64,000 nucleotides of DNA, taken from positions 124,001-188,000 of the forward strand of contig NZ_JACIET010000003.1 in assembly GCF_014197015.1 (NCBI RefSeq). The letters run 5' to 3'. Below are positions 1 to 8,609 of this stretch, one piece after another. The translations under genes were made by a program, and so were the position numbers. Under the pieces are notes generated by a model. The model made no database searches. It was not told the origin of the DNA and saw nothing but the letters and a program-made list of their open reading frames with translations. Positions within the stretch are counted from its first letter, which is position 1; each line of letters starts with the position of its first letter. This DNA is from Niveibacterium umoris (GTDB lineage Bacteria > Pseudomonadota > Gammaproteobacteria > Burkholderiales > Rhodocyclaceae).

Positions 1-2
1 AG

Positions 3-1091
3 GTGCGTGCTCGTCAAGGCAACGTGCTGGCCGCTCTGGGCGTGCGCTTTGCCACCGATAGTGGATGCATTTCGGCAACCGGAGACAAGGTGCTCTGGGT
101 CACGATGGCGGCGCATGCGACCAGCGTGCTTCCCGCCGACCAGGTGCCCGTGGGAATCGGCGCGGACGGCGCAATGGCCGGCAGCCTTCGCCTCGCAGCG
201 GCACAGCTCTACTACCGCCATACCGTCAATGGCACCGTCCAGGAGGATCCGGTAAACCCTGTTGCGGGAGATGTCGGTCGCATTACCGGCTGGAGCGTGC
301 TCGCACAGGATGTCGAGGGTGCCGCGCTCTGCGCCACGACCGATGCCACCGCACGTTGCGCGCTTTACTACTTTGCACCCGCGGCATCGCCGCAACTGAC
401 CAAGCTGGCCGATGCGGACTACGATCGTGTCACCCTGGCCGGGGTTGCCGACGGCCGGCTCTACTTGCTGAGCATCGGACCTGCGCCAACGCAGGCAGGG
501 GAAATGCGCATGTCGGAGGTTCGCGAAATCACGCTGGACGCTGCGCACACGATGCGGGTGGGGCTGAGCATGAGCCCTGCAGATCGGGCGATCTCGCTGG
601 ATCAGAGCGTGCTGTTCGGGGCCCATGACATGGTTCGCGACAGCGAGTACTACCTCAGCGATGCTGCAACCGGTGACAAGATGTCGACGCAGTTTGTGAT
701 GTACGGCAGCGGGGCCTCATCACTCTATGCTGACCATATGCTCGGCTGCGTCGTCGCCAAGACGAGGCCTCTGCGCCGGGTAGACAACGGCTGCGCTGCA
801 ATGGCGACGATCGGGCCAAATTACTTCAGTGGCGTAACGGACAGGACGGTTCATCTTTACAGCAGTGCCACTGAGATCGGTAGCTACGTCTTCAAGAGCA
901 TCGCCCGCGCGAACGGCTTGGTGGCGTATGAGACCGTGACGGACATGCTGGTCGCCACACAGCTCGGTGATGGCAAGGTGCAACTGTGGCGCGTGCCGCT
1001 CAACAACGGAGACCTTCGCACACTCGTCGCAGAAGGCGACGTCACGCTCTACGGAACGATCCGACCACGGGGATACTGGTTGTGGCCGTAG
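3..1091 (+). CDS. Hypothetical protein, 3' part only (truncated by window edge)
   Basis: The reading frame is open to the first base of the window, so the real start lies upstream; 362 residues and the stop are visible. I do not recognise the family. The visible part has no transmembrane segment and many short beta-prone stretches with scattered Cys pairs (for example CISATG, CATTDATARC and GCVVAK). The alternating hydrophobic/Gly/Asp pattern suggests a secreted or periplasmic beta-rich (propeller-like) protein. This is inference from composition only. The C-terminus ends in an aromatic/proline-rich RPRGYWLWP. The gene is followed by over 500 bases without an intact gene. Confidence 0.6.
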   Translation: MRARQGNVLAALGVRFATDSGCISATGDKVLWVTMAAHATSVLPADQVPVGIGADGAMAGSLRLAAAQLYYRHTVNGTVQEDPVNPVAGDVGRITGWSVLAQDVEGAALCATTDATARCALYYFAPAASPQLTKLADADYDRVTLAGVADGRLYLLSIGPAPTQAGEMRMSEVREITLDAAHTMRVGLSMSPADRAISLDQSVLFGAHDMVRDSEYYLSDAATGDKMSTQFVMYGSGASSLYADHMLGCVVAKTRPLRRVDNGCAAMATIGPNYFSGVTDRTVHLYSSATEIGSYVFKSIARANGLVAYETVTDMLVATQLGDGKVQLWRVPLNNGDLRTLVAEGDVTLYGTIRPRGYWLWP

Positions 1092-1612
1092 CCTCCACCC
1101 GGACGTGCACGACCTCAAGACCGATGCTTGAGGACGCGCACTCACAAACACCTTTGTAGGCGGTGACGAAAACGCGATAACCGTATTGCCGCCTGAAGGT
1201 CTCCTGCTGAAACTAAATCTGACGCTCTTCAGCGTCGTCGGCCAATCTTGGCTGTCGCCTGCGTGACGACCAACTGCCGATGTTCGGCGAGCGGACAGTA
1301 AGCTTGGCGCGGCCCCTCGCACTCGTACCGCTCTGCGACCAGAACCGCGTGCATCGAATGCCGGTCTCGCAGATGGGGCTGAAGCCTTGCAACGCACAAG
1401 CTCACGGCCCCGTTTTGCCTCACTCTGCAGACGACGCCGAGAGTCCGAACACTTGGCGGCAGTGACGTAGAACCAGAAGGACGACGCGCCGGAGTAAGAT
1501 TTCGCACGCATTCGCAAACCGGACTCCCCGTCGCCCAACCAATGCCACGCAATGGGGCCGACGCAGGGCTATCGTGACCACCCCGCGGTTCAAACTCGAC
1601 GAGATCCCTCCA
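1092..1612. other. Non-coding stretch with no recognisable gene
   Basis: About 520 bases between the truncated first gene and the phnA remnant. All frames are short or lack plausible composition and ribosome binding sites. The composition is mixed and less codon-biased than the neighbouring genes, which fits decayed sequence. I see no terminal inverted repeats that would mark an insertion sequence, and no tRNA-like arms. It may be debris of the same rearrangement that broke phnA. Confidence 0.5.
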
Positions 1613-1793
1613 GTGAGCACCCGGCCCAACTGTCCGCAATGCAAGTCCGAAGGTGAAGGGGGCGCCGCTGGTGGTAAAGGTAGGCACCAAAGTGCAAAAC
1701 ATCAGCCTCGTCGATGACGACCACGACATCGATTGCAAGATCGACGGTATTGGCGCGATGGCGCTGAAGTCGGAATTCGTGTGCGAGGCGTGA
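1613..1793 (+). pseudogene. phnA: phnA remnant: PhnA-type zinc-ribbon protein with internal frame-breaking deletion
   Basis: A GTG at 1613 opens a peptide that starts [13 protein letters not shown], the N-terminal zinc-ribbon start of PhnA/YjdM proteins. At about 1650 the match jumps frame to [15 protein letters not shown]. It then continues through the hallmark PhnA C-terminus ([19 protein letters not shown]) to a TGA at 1791-1793. Intact PhnA is about 110 residues; here roughly 50 codons between the first CxxC and the KVKG segment are missing and the two ends are out of frame. The second zinc-binding CxxC is lost, so a working product is not expected. Family assignment rests on recognising the two conserved ends. 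Confidence 0.85.
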
Positions 1794-1875
1794 GTACCGC
1801 ACGCCGCAGTCGGCGCATCCGGCTGCGCTTTTGCTGAACCGCCCCGCGAAGTGCGGCGCGATTGGGGGAGCCCGC

Positions 1876-3591
1876 TTGGAACCATCGTTCAAACTGCTTG
1901 GCTGGCTGCGCGACTACCAGCGAGCCGACTTCAGCGAAGACCTGATCGCCAGTTTCACGCTGGTGCTGTTCCTGGTGCCGCAGGGGCTGGCCTATGCGCT
2001 GCTGGCCGGCTTGTCGCCGCAGGCGGGCTTGTACGCCAGCATCGTGCCGGTGGTCGGCTATGCGCTGGTCGGCAGCAGCGCGGCACTGTCGGTGGGCCCC
2101 GCGGCCCTGCCCTCACTGATGACCACCGCGGCGCTGGCCGGGCTCGCGCAGGTGCCGCCGGCCGACTACCCGGTGCTGGCGGCGGCGCTCGCGTTGTTTT
2201 CCGGCCTTGTGCGGGTGGCGCTGGGCGCGCTGCGCTTTGGCTTCATCGCCAACTACCTGTCAGCTTCGGTGGTCGGCGGCTTCGTCACCGGCTCGGCCTT
2301 GCTGATCCTGCTAACCCAGTTGCCCAACCTGCTCGGCATCGACAGCCATGCCGCGAATGCGGGAGCCATGATCGAACGGATCTGGAACGCCCGCCGCGAC
2401 ATTGGCTGGGCCGCACCGGCGCTGTCGGCCGCCACCCTGATCGCCCTGTTCGCCTGCCGCGCGTGGCTCGCAACCGGCCTGCGCCGCATCGGCGTGCCGG
2501 CACGGCCGGCCGACCTGCTGGGCAAGGCCGCGCCCCTTTTCGTGATCGTGATCGCGGCACTGGCCGCCAACGCTGCGGCGCTGCCTGTGAAGGTGGTCGG
2601 CCCCCTGCCGCCCGGCTTGCCGCCGCTCGCCCTGCCCCTGCCAGATACCGGCTTGCTGGTGCGGCTGCTGCCATCGATTGCGGCGATCGCGCTGATCGGC
2701 TTCATCGACAGCTACTCGATTGCGCAAGTGCTGGCGATGAAGCGGCGCGAGACGGTGAGCCCGGATCGCGAACTGATCGCGCTGGGGCTGGCTAACGTCG
2801 CCTCAGGCGTCACCGGCGGGTTCCCGGTATCGGCAAGCTTTGGCCGCTCCGCTGCGAACGAACTCGCCGGCGCCCGCACGCAACTGGCCGGGTTGCTTGC
2901 TGCAGTGTGGATGCTAGTGATCCTGCTTGTCGCGGTGGGGCTGTTCGCGCACCTGCCGCTCGCCGCGCTGTCGGCCACCATTGTCGTGGCGGTCGTCCAG
3001 CTGATCGACCTCTCTGTGCTGCGCCTTGCGTGGCGATACGAACGCGGCGATGCGTGGATCTTCATCGCCACCGCCGTCACGGTGCTGGTCGCAGGCGTGG
3101 TGGATGCGGTGGTGCTGGGCGTGGCGTTGTCGCTGGCCTTGTTCGTGTGGCGCACCAGCGCGCCGCACCTGGCGGAACTGGGCCGCGTGCCGGGCACCGA
3201 GCACTACCGCAACCGGCTGCGCTACGCAGTGGAGATGCAGCCGGGCGTACTCGCGGTCCGCGTCGATGAGAGCCTGTACTTCGCCAACATCCGATTCGTC
3301 AGCGACGCCATCGTCGGCCTGTTGCGCAGCCGCCCGGACACGCGCTGCGTGCTGCTCGTGCTGTCGGCGGTGAACGCGGTGGATGTCTCCGCCCTGCAAG
3401 GCCTGCGTGACCTCAACCGCGGCCTCGCCGACCAGGGCATCGCCCTGCATCTGGCCGAGGTCAAGGGCCCGGTGATGGACCGCATCAAACAGAGCGGCTT
3501 TCTCGCCGAACTCAGCGGCGCAGTGCATCTATCCACCCACGCGGCGATGCGTGCGCTGGAAGGCGAAGGCGTGGTCGACTTCGTGATCTGA
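1876..3591 (+). CDS. SulP-family anion permease with C-terminal STAS domain
   Basis: Inner-membrane transporter of the SLC26/SulP family, which moves sulfate, bicarbonate or other anions. The first 420 or so residues are a run of hydrophobic segments carrying the family's early motif (VPQGLAYALLAGLSPQAGLYAS). Residues from about 448 to the end form a STAS domain with the expected VDVSAL loop. I chose TTG 1876 because GGGGGAG lies 5 bases upstream, giving 571 residues, the usual size; an in-frame TTG at 1831 would add 15 residues. The substrate cannot be read from sequence: no cysteine biosynthesis or carbonic anhydrase gene is adjacent. Convergent with the next gene, 9 bases away. Confidence 0.9.
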   Translation: MEPSFKLLGWLRDYQRADFSEDLIASFTLVLFLVPQGLAYALLAGLSPQAGLYASIVPVVGYALVGSSAALSVGPAALPSLMTTAALAGLAQVPPADYPVLAAALALFSGLVRVALGALRFGFIANYLSASVVGGFVTGSALLILLTQLPNLLGIDSHAANAGAMIERIWNARRDIGWAAPALSAATLIALFACRAWLATGLRRIGVPARPADLLGKAAPLFVIVIAALAANAAALPVKVVGPLPPGLPPLALPLPDTGLLVRLLPSIAAIALIGFIDSYSIAQVLAMKRRETVSPDRELIALGLANVASGVTGGFPVSASFGRSAANELAGARTQLAGLLAAVWMLVILLVAVGLFAHLPLAALSATIVVAVVQLIDLSVLRLAWRYERGDAWIFIATAVTVLVAGVVDAVVLGVALSLALFVWRTSAPHLAELGRVPGTEHYRNRLRYAVEMQPGVLAVRVDESLYFANIRFVSDAIVGLLRSRPDTRCVLLVLSAVNAVDVSALQGLRDLNRGLADQGIALHLAEVKGPVMDRIKQSGFLAELSGAVHLSTHAAMRALEGEGVVDFVI

Positions 3592-3600
3592 GGCCACCGC

Positions 3601-4986
3601 TCAGTCGAAGAACGCCGAGTCGGACTTGTAGATATCCCGGCCGCCCGAAGTGACGATGAATTCGTATCGCCCCTTCCGACGCAGGGTGTCGGAGCAATGA
3701 GGCATGGGGCGAAAACTGGCCGAGGCACCGCGCGTGCCCAGCACGGCGTAACGGCCATTGCCAGGCGTGGCTTGGTCGAGCTGCATGCCGCAGCGTATCC
3801 AGGCATCGCGCAACTGCTCATAGGCGAGGTTCACCGAAACCACCAGCGGAAGGTCCGAATCGGCGGTGAGGACCAGAGCCTCGCCGCGCTGCTGAAGCTT
3901 CAATTGCGGCGGGGCCTTGCCGGCAGGGCCATGGTCGACACCCCGCTGCGCGCGGTCGCGGCTGCGGGCTTCGATCGCTTCGTATTCGCGTGCCGACATG
4001 CGCGTTTCGGAACCGTCGTCGTTCAAGACCACGATCGGACTGCGAAAACCGATGCCTACGCTCGATAGCGACAGCCATATGCCCAGCGAAGCCAGCACGG
4101 ACAGCCCCATCGCGAACAGCCGCCGACGTCGCTTGCCCGCATCTTCTTCGTCATAGGCGCCCGCAACGACGCGGTGGTCGCCTTCTTCGAGCTTGCGGCG
4201 TGATACGTAGGGCGTTTGCCGCTCATGGTTACGCGCCACGTCTTCCGCCACCTCGGCCGACACCGCAACCGCGCTCGCCGTGTCGCTCGGCCGGATCAGC
4301 GCATGGCAGTGCGGGCAGGCGGTGTCGCGGCTGAGATCGACCATGCCGCCGCAGGCGACACAGGCGGCTTGCGCGGCGCGCGGGCTTGCCACCACTGGCG
4401 CGGCAGCCTCGTCACGATCGATGGCGCGGGCAAGCCGGGCCGGGTCATAGACGCCGACCGGCGACGCGCAATACGGGCAGGTGTGCTGCGGCCGCGCATC
4501 CAGCGTGGCCCCGCACTGGCTGCACCTGGGCGGCTGGCCAGCGGCTGCGAAACGCTGGATGTCTGCCCATTCAAAGGGGCGGAAATAGCCCTTCTCGGCG
4601 AGGAAGAGCATGAAACTCTGGTACGTGCCGTGCTGCGCCGGGCAATCGAGATGCGCGGTGCGGCCGTAGCGCGTCTGGTTATAGACCCGCTTCAAAGGCG
4701 CGCCGCACACCTGACAGGGCAAGTGCGCCGGCATCGGCAGGAAGGTCGGCACGACGCGCATGCTGGCATCGATCACCTTCACCAGTTCCACCAGACCGGG
4801 GCCGGCGATCCGGATCGATTCGGTCTCGTCGAACCAGATCAGCGTGCAGGGCGCGCACACGTCGATCTCCACCGACTTCCCGTAATGCCCGACAAGCCGC
4901 AATACCTGCATCGGCTGGTCACAGTGGCCGCAGCGCCGCGTTGGAGTTGCGCCGGATTCGATGATGTCGGCAGAGGGTGTCTTCAT
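3601..4986 (-). CDS. Multi-zinc-ribbon protein with one C-terminal-half membrane segment
   Basis: A 461-residue protein of no recognised function. Four CxxC knuckle groups are visible: Cys19/22 with Cys44/47, Cys91/94 with Cys115, Cys155/158 with Cys170/173, and Cys209/212 with Cys224/227. This is the pattern of stacked TFIIB-like zinc ribbons. A basic KRRRR run and a single hydrophobic segment follow (about 289-312), then a roughly 145-residue domain that is probably periplasmic and has Cys residues near its end. The layout suggests a zinc-ribbon cytoplasmic head on a membrane anchor. A start 12 bases upstream is also possible. It is transcribed towards sulP and stands alone. Confidence 0.75.
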   Translation of the reverse strand: MKTPSADIIESGATPTRRCGHCDQPMQVLRLVGHYGKSVEIDVCAPCTLIWFDETESIRIAGPGLVELVKVIDASMRVVPTFLPMPAHLPCQVCGAPLKRVYNQTRYGRTAHLDCPAQHGTYQSFMLFLAEKGYFRPFEWADIQRFAAAGQPPRCSQCGATLDARPQHTCPYCASPVGVYDPARLARAIDRDEAAAPVVASPRAAQAACVACGGMVDLSRDTACPHCHALIRPSDTASAVAVSAEVAEDVARNHERQTPYVSRRKLEEGDHRVVAGAYDEEDAGKRRRRLFAMGLSVLASLGIWLSLSSVGIGFRSPIVVLNDDGSETRMSAREYEAIEARSRDRAQRGVDHGPAGKAPPQLKLQQRGEALVLTADSDLPLVVSVNLAYEQLRDAWIRCGMQLDQATPGNGRYAVLGTRGASASFRPMPHCSDTLRRKGRYEFIVTSGGRDIYKSDSAFFD

Positions 4987-5061
4987 GGCACAGGGCAATC
5001 CGCGCCGGTGTGTGGACGGCGCGAGAGCTTAGCAGGCGTACCGCCCCGCCGACCGATCACG

Positions 5062-5964
5062 TCATTCGTGCAACATGCAGGCGACGGACTCGTCCGCCAA
5101 CCAGGCGCGGAACGCACGCATCAACGGCCCCTCGCCCCGCCCCTCCGGCCAAACCAGCCAGTACGCCCGCCCCTCGTCGAGCACCGAATCGCTGGCGCAC
5201 ACCAGCCGCCCGCTCGCCAGTTCCTCGGCAATCAGCAGTGGCGGGATCAGCGCGACGCCGGCACCGCCGGCTGCCGCCTCGGCGAGCATCGAGAACAGTT
5301 CGTAGCGCGGGCCGGCGAGGTCGCCCTCGACGGTAAGACCCTGCGCCGCGAACCACTGCCGCCAGGCGTAGGGTCGGGTGCTCTGCTGCAGGCGTGGCAG
5401 GCGCGCGAGTTCGCTGGCCGGCAGCGGCGTCGTGCCCCCCAGCAAGGCCGGGCTGGCGACCGGCACCGACACCTCGCCCAGCAGCCGCTGCGCCTGCGTG
5501 CCCGGCCAGGGCGCCAGCGCCGCAGTGATCGCAGCATCCAGGCCCGACTCGTCGAACAGGAAGGCCTGGGTGCGGACCGAGAGGTTCACCGTGATGTCCG
5601 GGTGCTGCGCGTGAAAGCGCGAGAGCCGCGGCACCAGCCAGCGCGTCGCGAAGGTCGGCACCACGCCCAGCTCCAGCGTGCCGCCCTGCCCGCGTCCGGC
5701 CATCAGTTCCAGCGTGTCGCGCTCGACCGCATCGAGCCGGCTTGCGACCTGCCGCCGGTAACGCTCGCCCGCTTCGGTCAGCAGCACGCCGCGGCGGGTG
5801 CGACGGAACAGTTCGACACCGAGGAATTCCTCCAGCCCGGCGATCTGCCGGCAGATCGCGCTTTGCGTCAGCGCCATCTCTTCGCCGGCCTTGGTGAAGG
5901 AGCGGTGTCGGGCCGCGGCCTCAAAGGCGACCAAGGCAGCGGTGGAGGGGATCTTGCGGCGCAT
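5062..5964 (-). CDS. gcdR: LysR-type regulator, probable regulator of the glutaryl-CoA genes
   Basis: A 300-residue LysR protein of the GcvA-like subgroup. The N-terminal winged helix-turn-helix (about residues 7-65, with FTKAGEEMALTQSAICRQI) is followed by the two-lobed effector-binding domain. It is divergent from gcdH with 218 bases between, the arrangement known for GcdR in pseudomonads, where the regulator responds to glutarate. Assignment of the symbol is by context; the domain call is firm. It probably binds the shared intergenic region and also controls itself. Confidence 0.85.
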   Translation of the reverse strand: MRRKIPSTAALVAFEAAARHRSFTKAGEEMALTQSAICRQIAGLEEFLGVELFRRTRRGVLLTEAGERYRRQVASRLDAVERDTLELMAGRGQGGTLELGVVPTFATRWLVPRLSRFHAQHPDITVNLSVRTQAFLFDESGLDAAITAALAPWPGTQAQRLLGEVSVPVASPALLGGTTPLPASELARLPRLQQSTRPYAWRQWFAAQGLTVEGDLAGPRYELFSMLAEAAAGGAGVALIPPLLIAEELASGRLVCASDSVLDEGRAYWLVWPEGRGEGPLMRAFRAWLADESVACMLHE

Positions 5965-6182
5965 CGGCGGCTCCGGAGTGCATCGAACTCAATCATCAGC
6001 CCGCATTCTGCGCCCAGCGGACGCTACAAGTGCACGTTTCGCACACCGTCATGCAGGAAAAGCGTTTGCGCCCCGCAAGCGGCGGCGGCACGATGCGGGC
6101 TACCACAGGCTGCTGACGCTGCGCGTTCCGAGGGGACTGCGCACCGCTCGCGCCCGCAGCCCCGACACCAAAGGAGAGAGAC

Positions 6183-7364
6183 ATGGCCGGCACCGCCACC
6201 TTCAGCTGGGACGACCCGCTGCACCTGCGCGCGCAACTCACCGAAGACGAGCGCATGGTCTGCGACGCCGCAAATGCCTATGCGCAGGAGCGCCTGCTGC
6301 CACGCGTGACCGAGAGCTTTCGCCATGAGCGCACCGACGCGGCGATCTTCCGCGAGATGGGCGAACTGGGCCTGCTCGGTGCGACGATCCCGGCCGAATA
6401 CGGTGGCGCCGGGCTGGGCTATGTCGCCTACGGCCTCATCGCGCGCGAGATCGAGCGCGTGGATTCCGGCTACCGCTCGATGATGAGCGTGCAGAGTTCG
6501 CTGGTGATGCTGCCGATCTACGAATTCGGCAACGAGGCCACCCGCCGCAAGTACTTGCCCAAACTTGCCAGCGGTGAGTGGATCGGCTGCTTCGGGCTGA
6601 CCGAACCGAACCACGGCTCCGACCCCGGCAGCATGGTGACCCGCGCACGCAAGGTCGAAGGCGGCTACAGCCTCTCTGGCAGCAAGATGTGGATCACCAA
6701 CTCACCGATCGCCGACGTATTCGTGGTGTGGGCAAAAGACGACGAGGGCAAGATCCGCGGCTTCGTGCTGGAGAAAGGCTGGAAGGGCCTGAGCGCGCCG
6801 GCAATTCACGGCAAGGTCGGCCTGCGCACCTCGATCACCGGCGAGATCGTGATGGACGAGGTCTTCGTGCCGGAGGAAAACGCCTTCCCCGACGTGCGCG
6901 GCCTCAAGGGCCCCTTCACCTGCCTGAACTCGGCGCGCTACGGCATCGCCTGGGGCGCGCTCGGTGCGGCGGAAGACTGCTTTGCCCGCGCCCGCAGCTA
7001 CGTGCTCGAACGCAAGCAGTTCGACCGCCCGCTCGCTGCGAACCAGCTGATCCAGAAGAAGCTCGCCGACATGCTCACCGAGATCAGCCTCGGCCTGCAG
7101 GGCTGCCTGCAGCTCGGGCGCATGAAGGAGAGCGGCACCGCCTGCGTCGAACTGACCTCGATCATGAAGCGCAACTCCTGCGGCAAGGCGCTGGACATTG
7201 CGCGGCTGGCGCGCGACATGATGGGCGGCAACGGCATCAGCGACGAATTCGGCGTCGCCCGCCATATGGTGAACCTCGAAGTCGTGAACACCTACGAGGG
7301 CACGCACGACATCCATGCGCTGATCCTTGGCCGGGCGATTACCGGCATCCAGGCTTTCAGTTAA
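6183..7364 (+). CDS. gcdH: Glutaryl-CoA dehydrogenase
   Basis: FAD-dependent decarboxylating dehydrogenase that converts glutaryl-CoA to crotonyl-CoA and CO2 and passes electrons to ETF. It is the last specific step of lysine, tryptophan and many aromatic degradation routes. The 393-residue length is normal. The acyl-CoA dehydrogenase signatures are present ([31 protein letters not shown]), and the catalytic base is Glu372 in NTYEGTHD, as expected for this subfamily. AGGAGAG sits just upstream of ATG 6183. The CoA-transferase gene follows after 10 bases, so the two are co-transcribed. Confidence 0.96.
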   Translation: MAGTATFSWDDPLHLRAQLTEDERMVCDAANAYAQERLLPRVTESFRHERTDAAIFREMGELGLLGATIPAEYGGAGLGYVAYGLIAREIERVDSGYRSMMSVQSSLVMLPIYEFGNEATRRKYLPKLASGEWIGCFGLTEPNHGSDPGSMVTRARKVEGGYSLSGSKMWITNSPIADVFVVWAKDDEGKIRGFVLEKGWKGLSAPAIHGKVGLRTSITGEIVMDEVFVPEENAFPDVRGLKGPFTCLNSARYGIAWGALGAAEDCFARARSYVLERKQFDRPLAANQLIQKKLADMLTEISLGLQGCLQLGRMKESGTACVELTSIMKRNSCGKALDIARLARDMMGGNGISDEFGVARHMVNLEVVNTYEGTHDIHALILGRAITGIQAFS

Positions 7365-7374
7365 GGGGCCCACG

Positions 7375-8586
7375 ATGACCACCGGCGCCCTCTCGCACCT
7401 GCGGGTGCTCGACCTCTCGCGCGTGCTCGCCGGGCCCTGGGCCACGCAGCTGCTGGGCGACCTCGGCGCCGAGATCATCAAGATCGAGCGCCCCGGCTCG
7501 GGTGACGACACCCGCGCCTGGGGCCCGCCCTGGGTCAAGGATGAGGCGGGCGAAGACACCGACGTCGCCGCCTACTACCTCTGCACCAACCGCAACAAGC
7601 GTTCGGTGACGATCGACTTCACCCAGCCCGATGGCCAGGCGCTGGTGCGCGAACTGGCGATGAAGAGCGATGTGTTGGTCGAGAACTTCAAGCTCGGCGG
7701 GCTGGCGCAGTACGGGCTGGACTACGCCACGCTGTCGGCGCTCAACCCGCGCCTGATCTACTGCTCGATCACCGGCTTCGGGCAGGACGGCCCCTACGCC
7801 GAGCGCGCCGGCTACGACTTCCTGATCCAGGGCATGGGCGGGCTGATGAGCATCACCGGCCAGCCGGACGGCCCGCCCACGAAGGTTGGCGTCGCCCTCA
7901 CCGACGTACTGACCGGGCTCTACGCCAGCAATGCGATCCTCGCCGCCGTGGCGTGGCGCGAGCAAAGCGGCAAGGGGCAGCACATCGACCTCGCCCTGCT
8001 CGACGTGCAAGTCGCCTGCCTCGCGAACCAGGCCATGAACTGGCTCGCCAGCGGCAAGGCGCCGCGCCGCATGGGCAATGCGCACCCGAACATCGTGCCC
8101 TACGACGCCTTCCCCACTGCCGACGGCCACATGATCCTCGCCATCGGCAACGACGGGCAGTTCGCCCGCTTTTGCAAGGAAGCCGGCACCGGCTGGGCGC
8201 AGGACGATCGCTTCGCGACCAACGCCGCCCGCGTGAAGCACCGCGACACCCTGATCCCCGCGATGCATGACGTCACCCGCACGCGCAGCACCGTCGACTG
8301 GGTCGCCGCGCTCGAATCCGCCGCCGTGCCCTGCGGCCCGATCAACGACATCGGCCAGGTCTTCGACGACCCGCAGGTGCAGCACCGCGGCATGCGCATC
8401 GACCTGCCCCACCCGGCCGCCGGCCATGTGCCGCTGGTCGCGAACCCGATCCACCTGTCCGAGACGCCGGTCAGTTACCGCGCTGCGCCGCCAATGTTGG
8501 GCGCCGATACCCGGGCGGTGCTCGGCGGGATCCTGGGCTTGCCTGACGAAACGCTCGACCGATTAAGGGCGACCCACACCCTCTGA
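7375..8586 (+). CDS. gcdG: Class III CoA-transferase, probable succinyl-CoA:glutarate CoA-transferase
   Basis: CaiB/BaiF-family CoA-transferase of 403 residues; its job here is probably to activate glutarate with CoA from succinyl-CoA and feed GcdH. The N-terminus (VLDLSRVLAGPWATQLLGDL) and the active-site region GVALTDVLTGLYA are typical; Asp177 is the expected catalytic aspartate that forms the acyl anhydride. I placed the start at ATG 7375, 10 bases after gcdH; in-frame codons further upstream would overlap gcdH. Substrate specificity is inferred from the operon, since the family is broad. Confidence 0.88.
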   Translation: MTTGALSHLRVLDLSRVLAGPWATQLLGDLGAEIIKIERPGSGDDTRAWGPPWVKDEAGEDTDVAAYYLCTNRNKRSVTIDFTQPDGQALVRELAMKSDVLVENFKLGGLAQYGLDYATLSALNPRLIYCSITGFGQDGPYAERAGYDFLIQGMGGLMSITGQPDGPPTKVGVALTDVLTGLYASNAILAAVAWREQSGKGQHIDLALLDVQVACLANQAMNWLASGKAPRRMGNAHPNIVPYDAFPTADGHMILAIGNDGQFARFCKEAGTGWAQDDRFATNAARVKHRDTLIPAMHDVTRTRSTVDWVAALESAAVPCGPINDIGQVFDDPQVQHRGMRIDLPHPAAGHVPLVANPIHLSETPVSYRAAPPMLGADTRAVLGGILGLPDETLDRLRATHTL

Positions 8587-8609
8587 GGCTCCATCGAGGA
8601 GGCGCAAGG

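Noticed and set aside
1092-1612. Possible insertion sequence in the gap near the phnA remnant
   Set aside because: No transposase fragment, terminal inverted repeats or target duplication could be found by eye.
4216-6309. A 697-codon open frame opposite the zinc-ribbon and LysR genes
   Set aside because: It runs across two real genes and an intergenic region into the start of gcdH; no credible start site.
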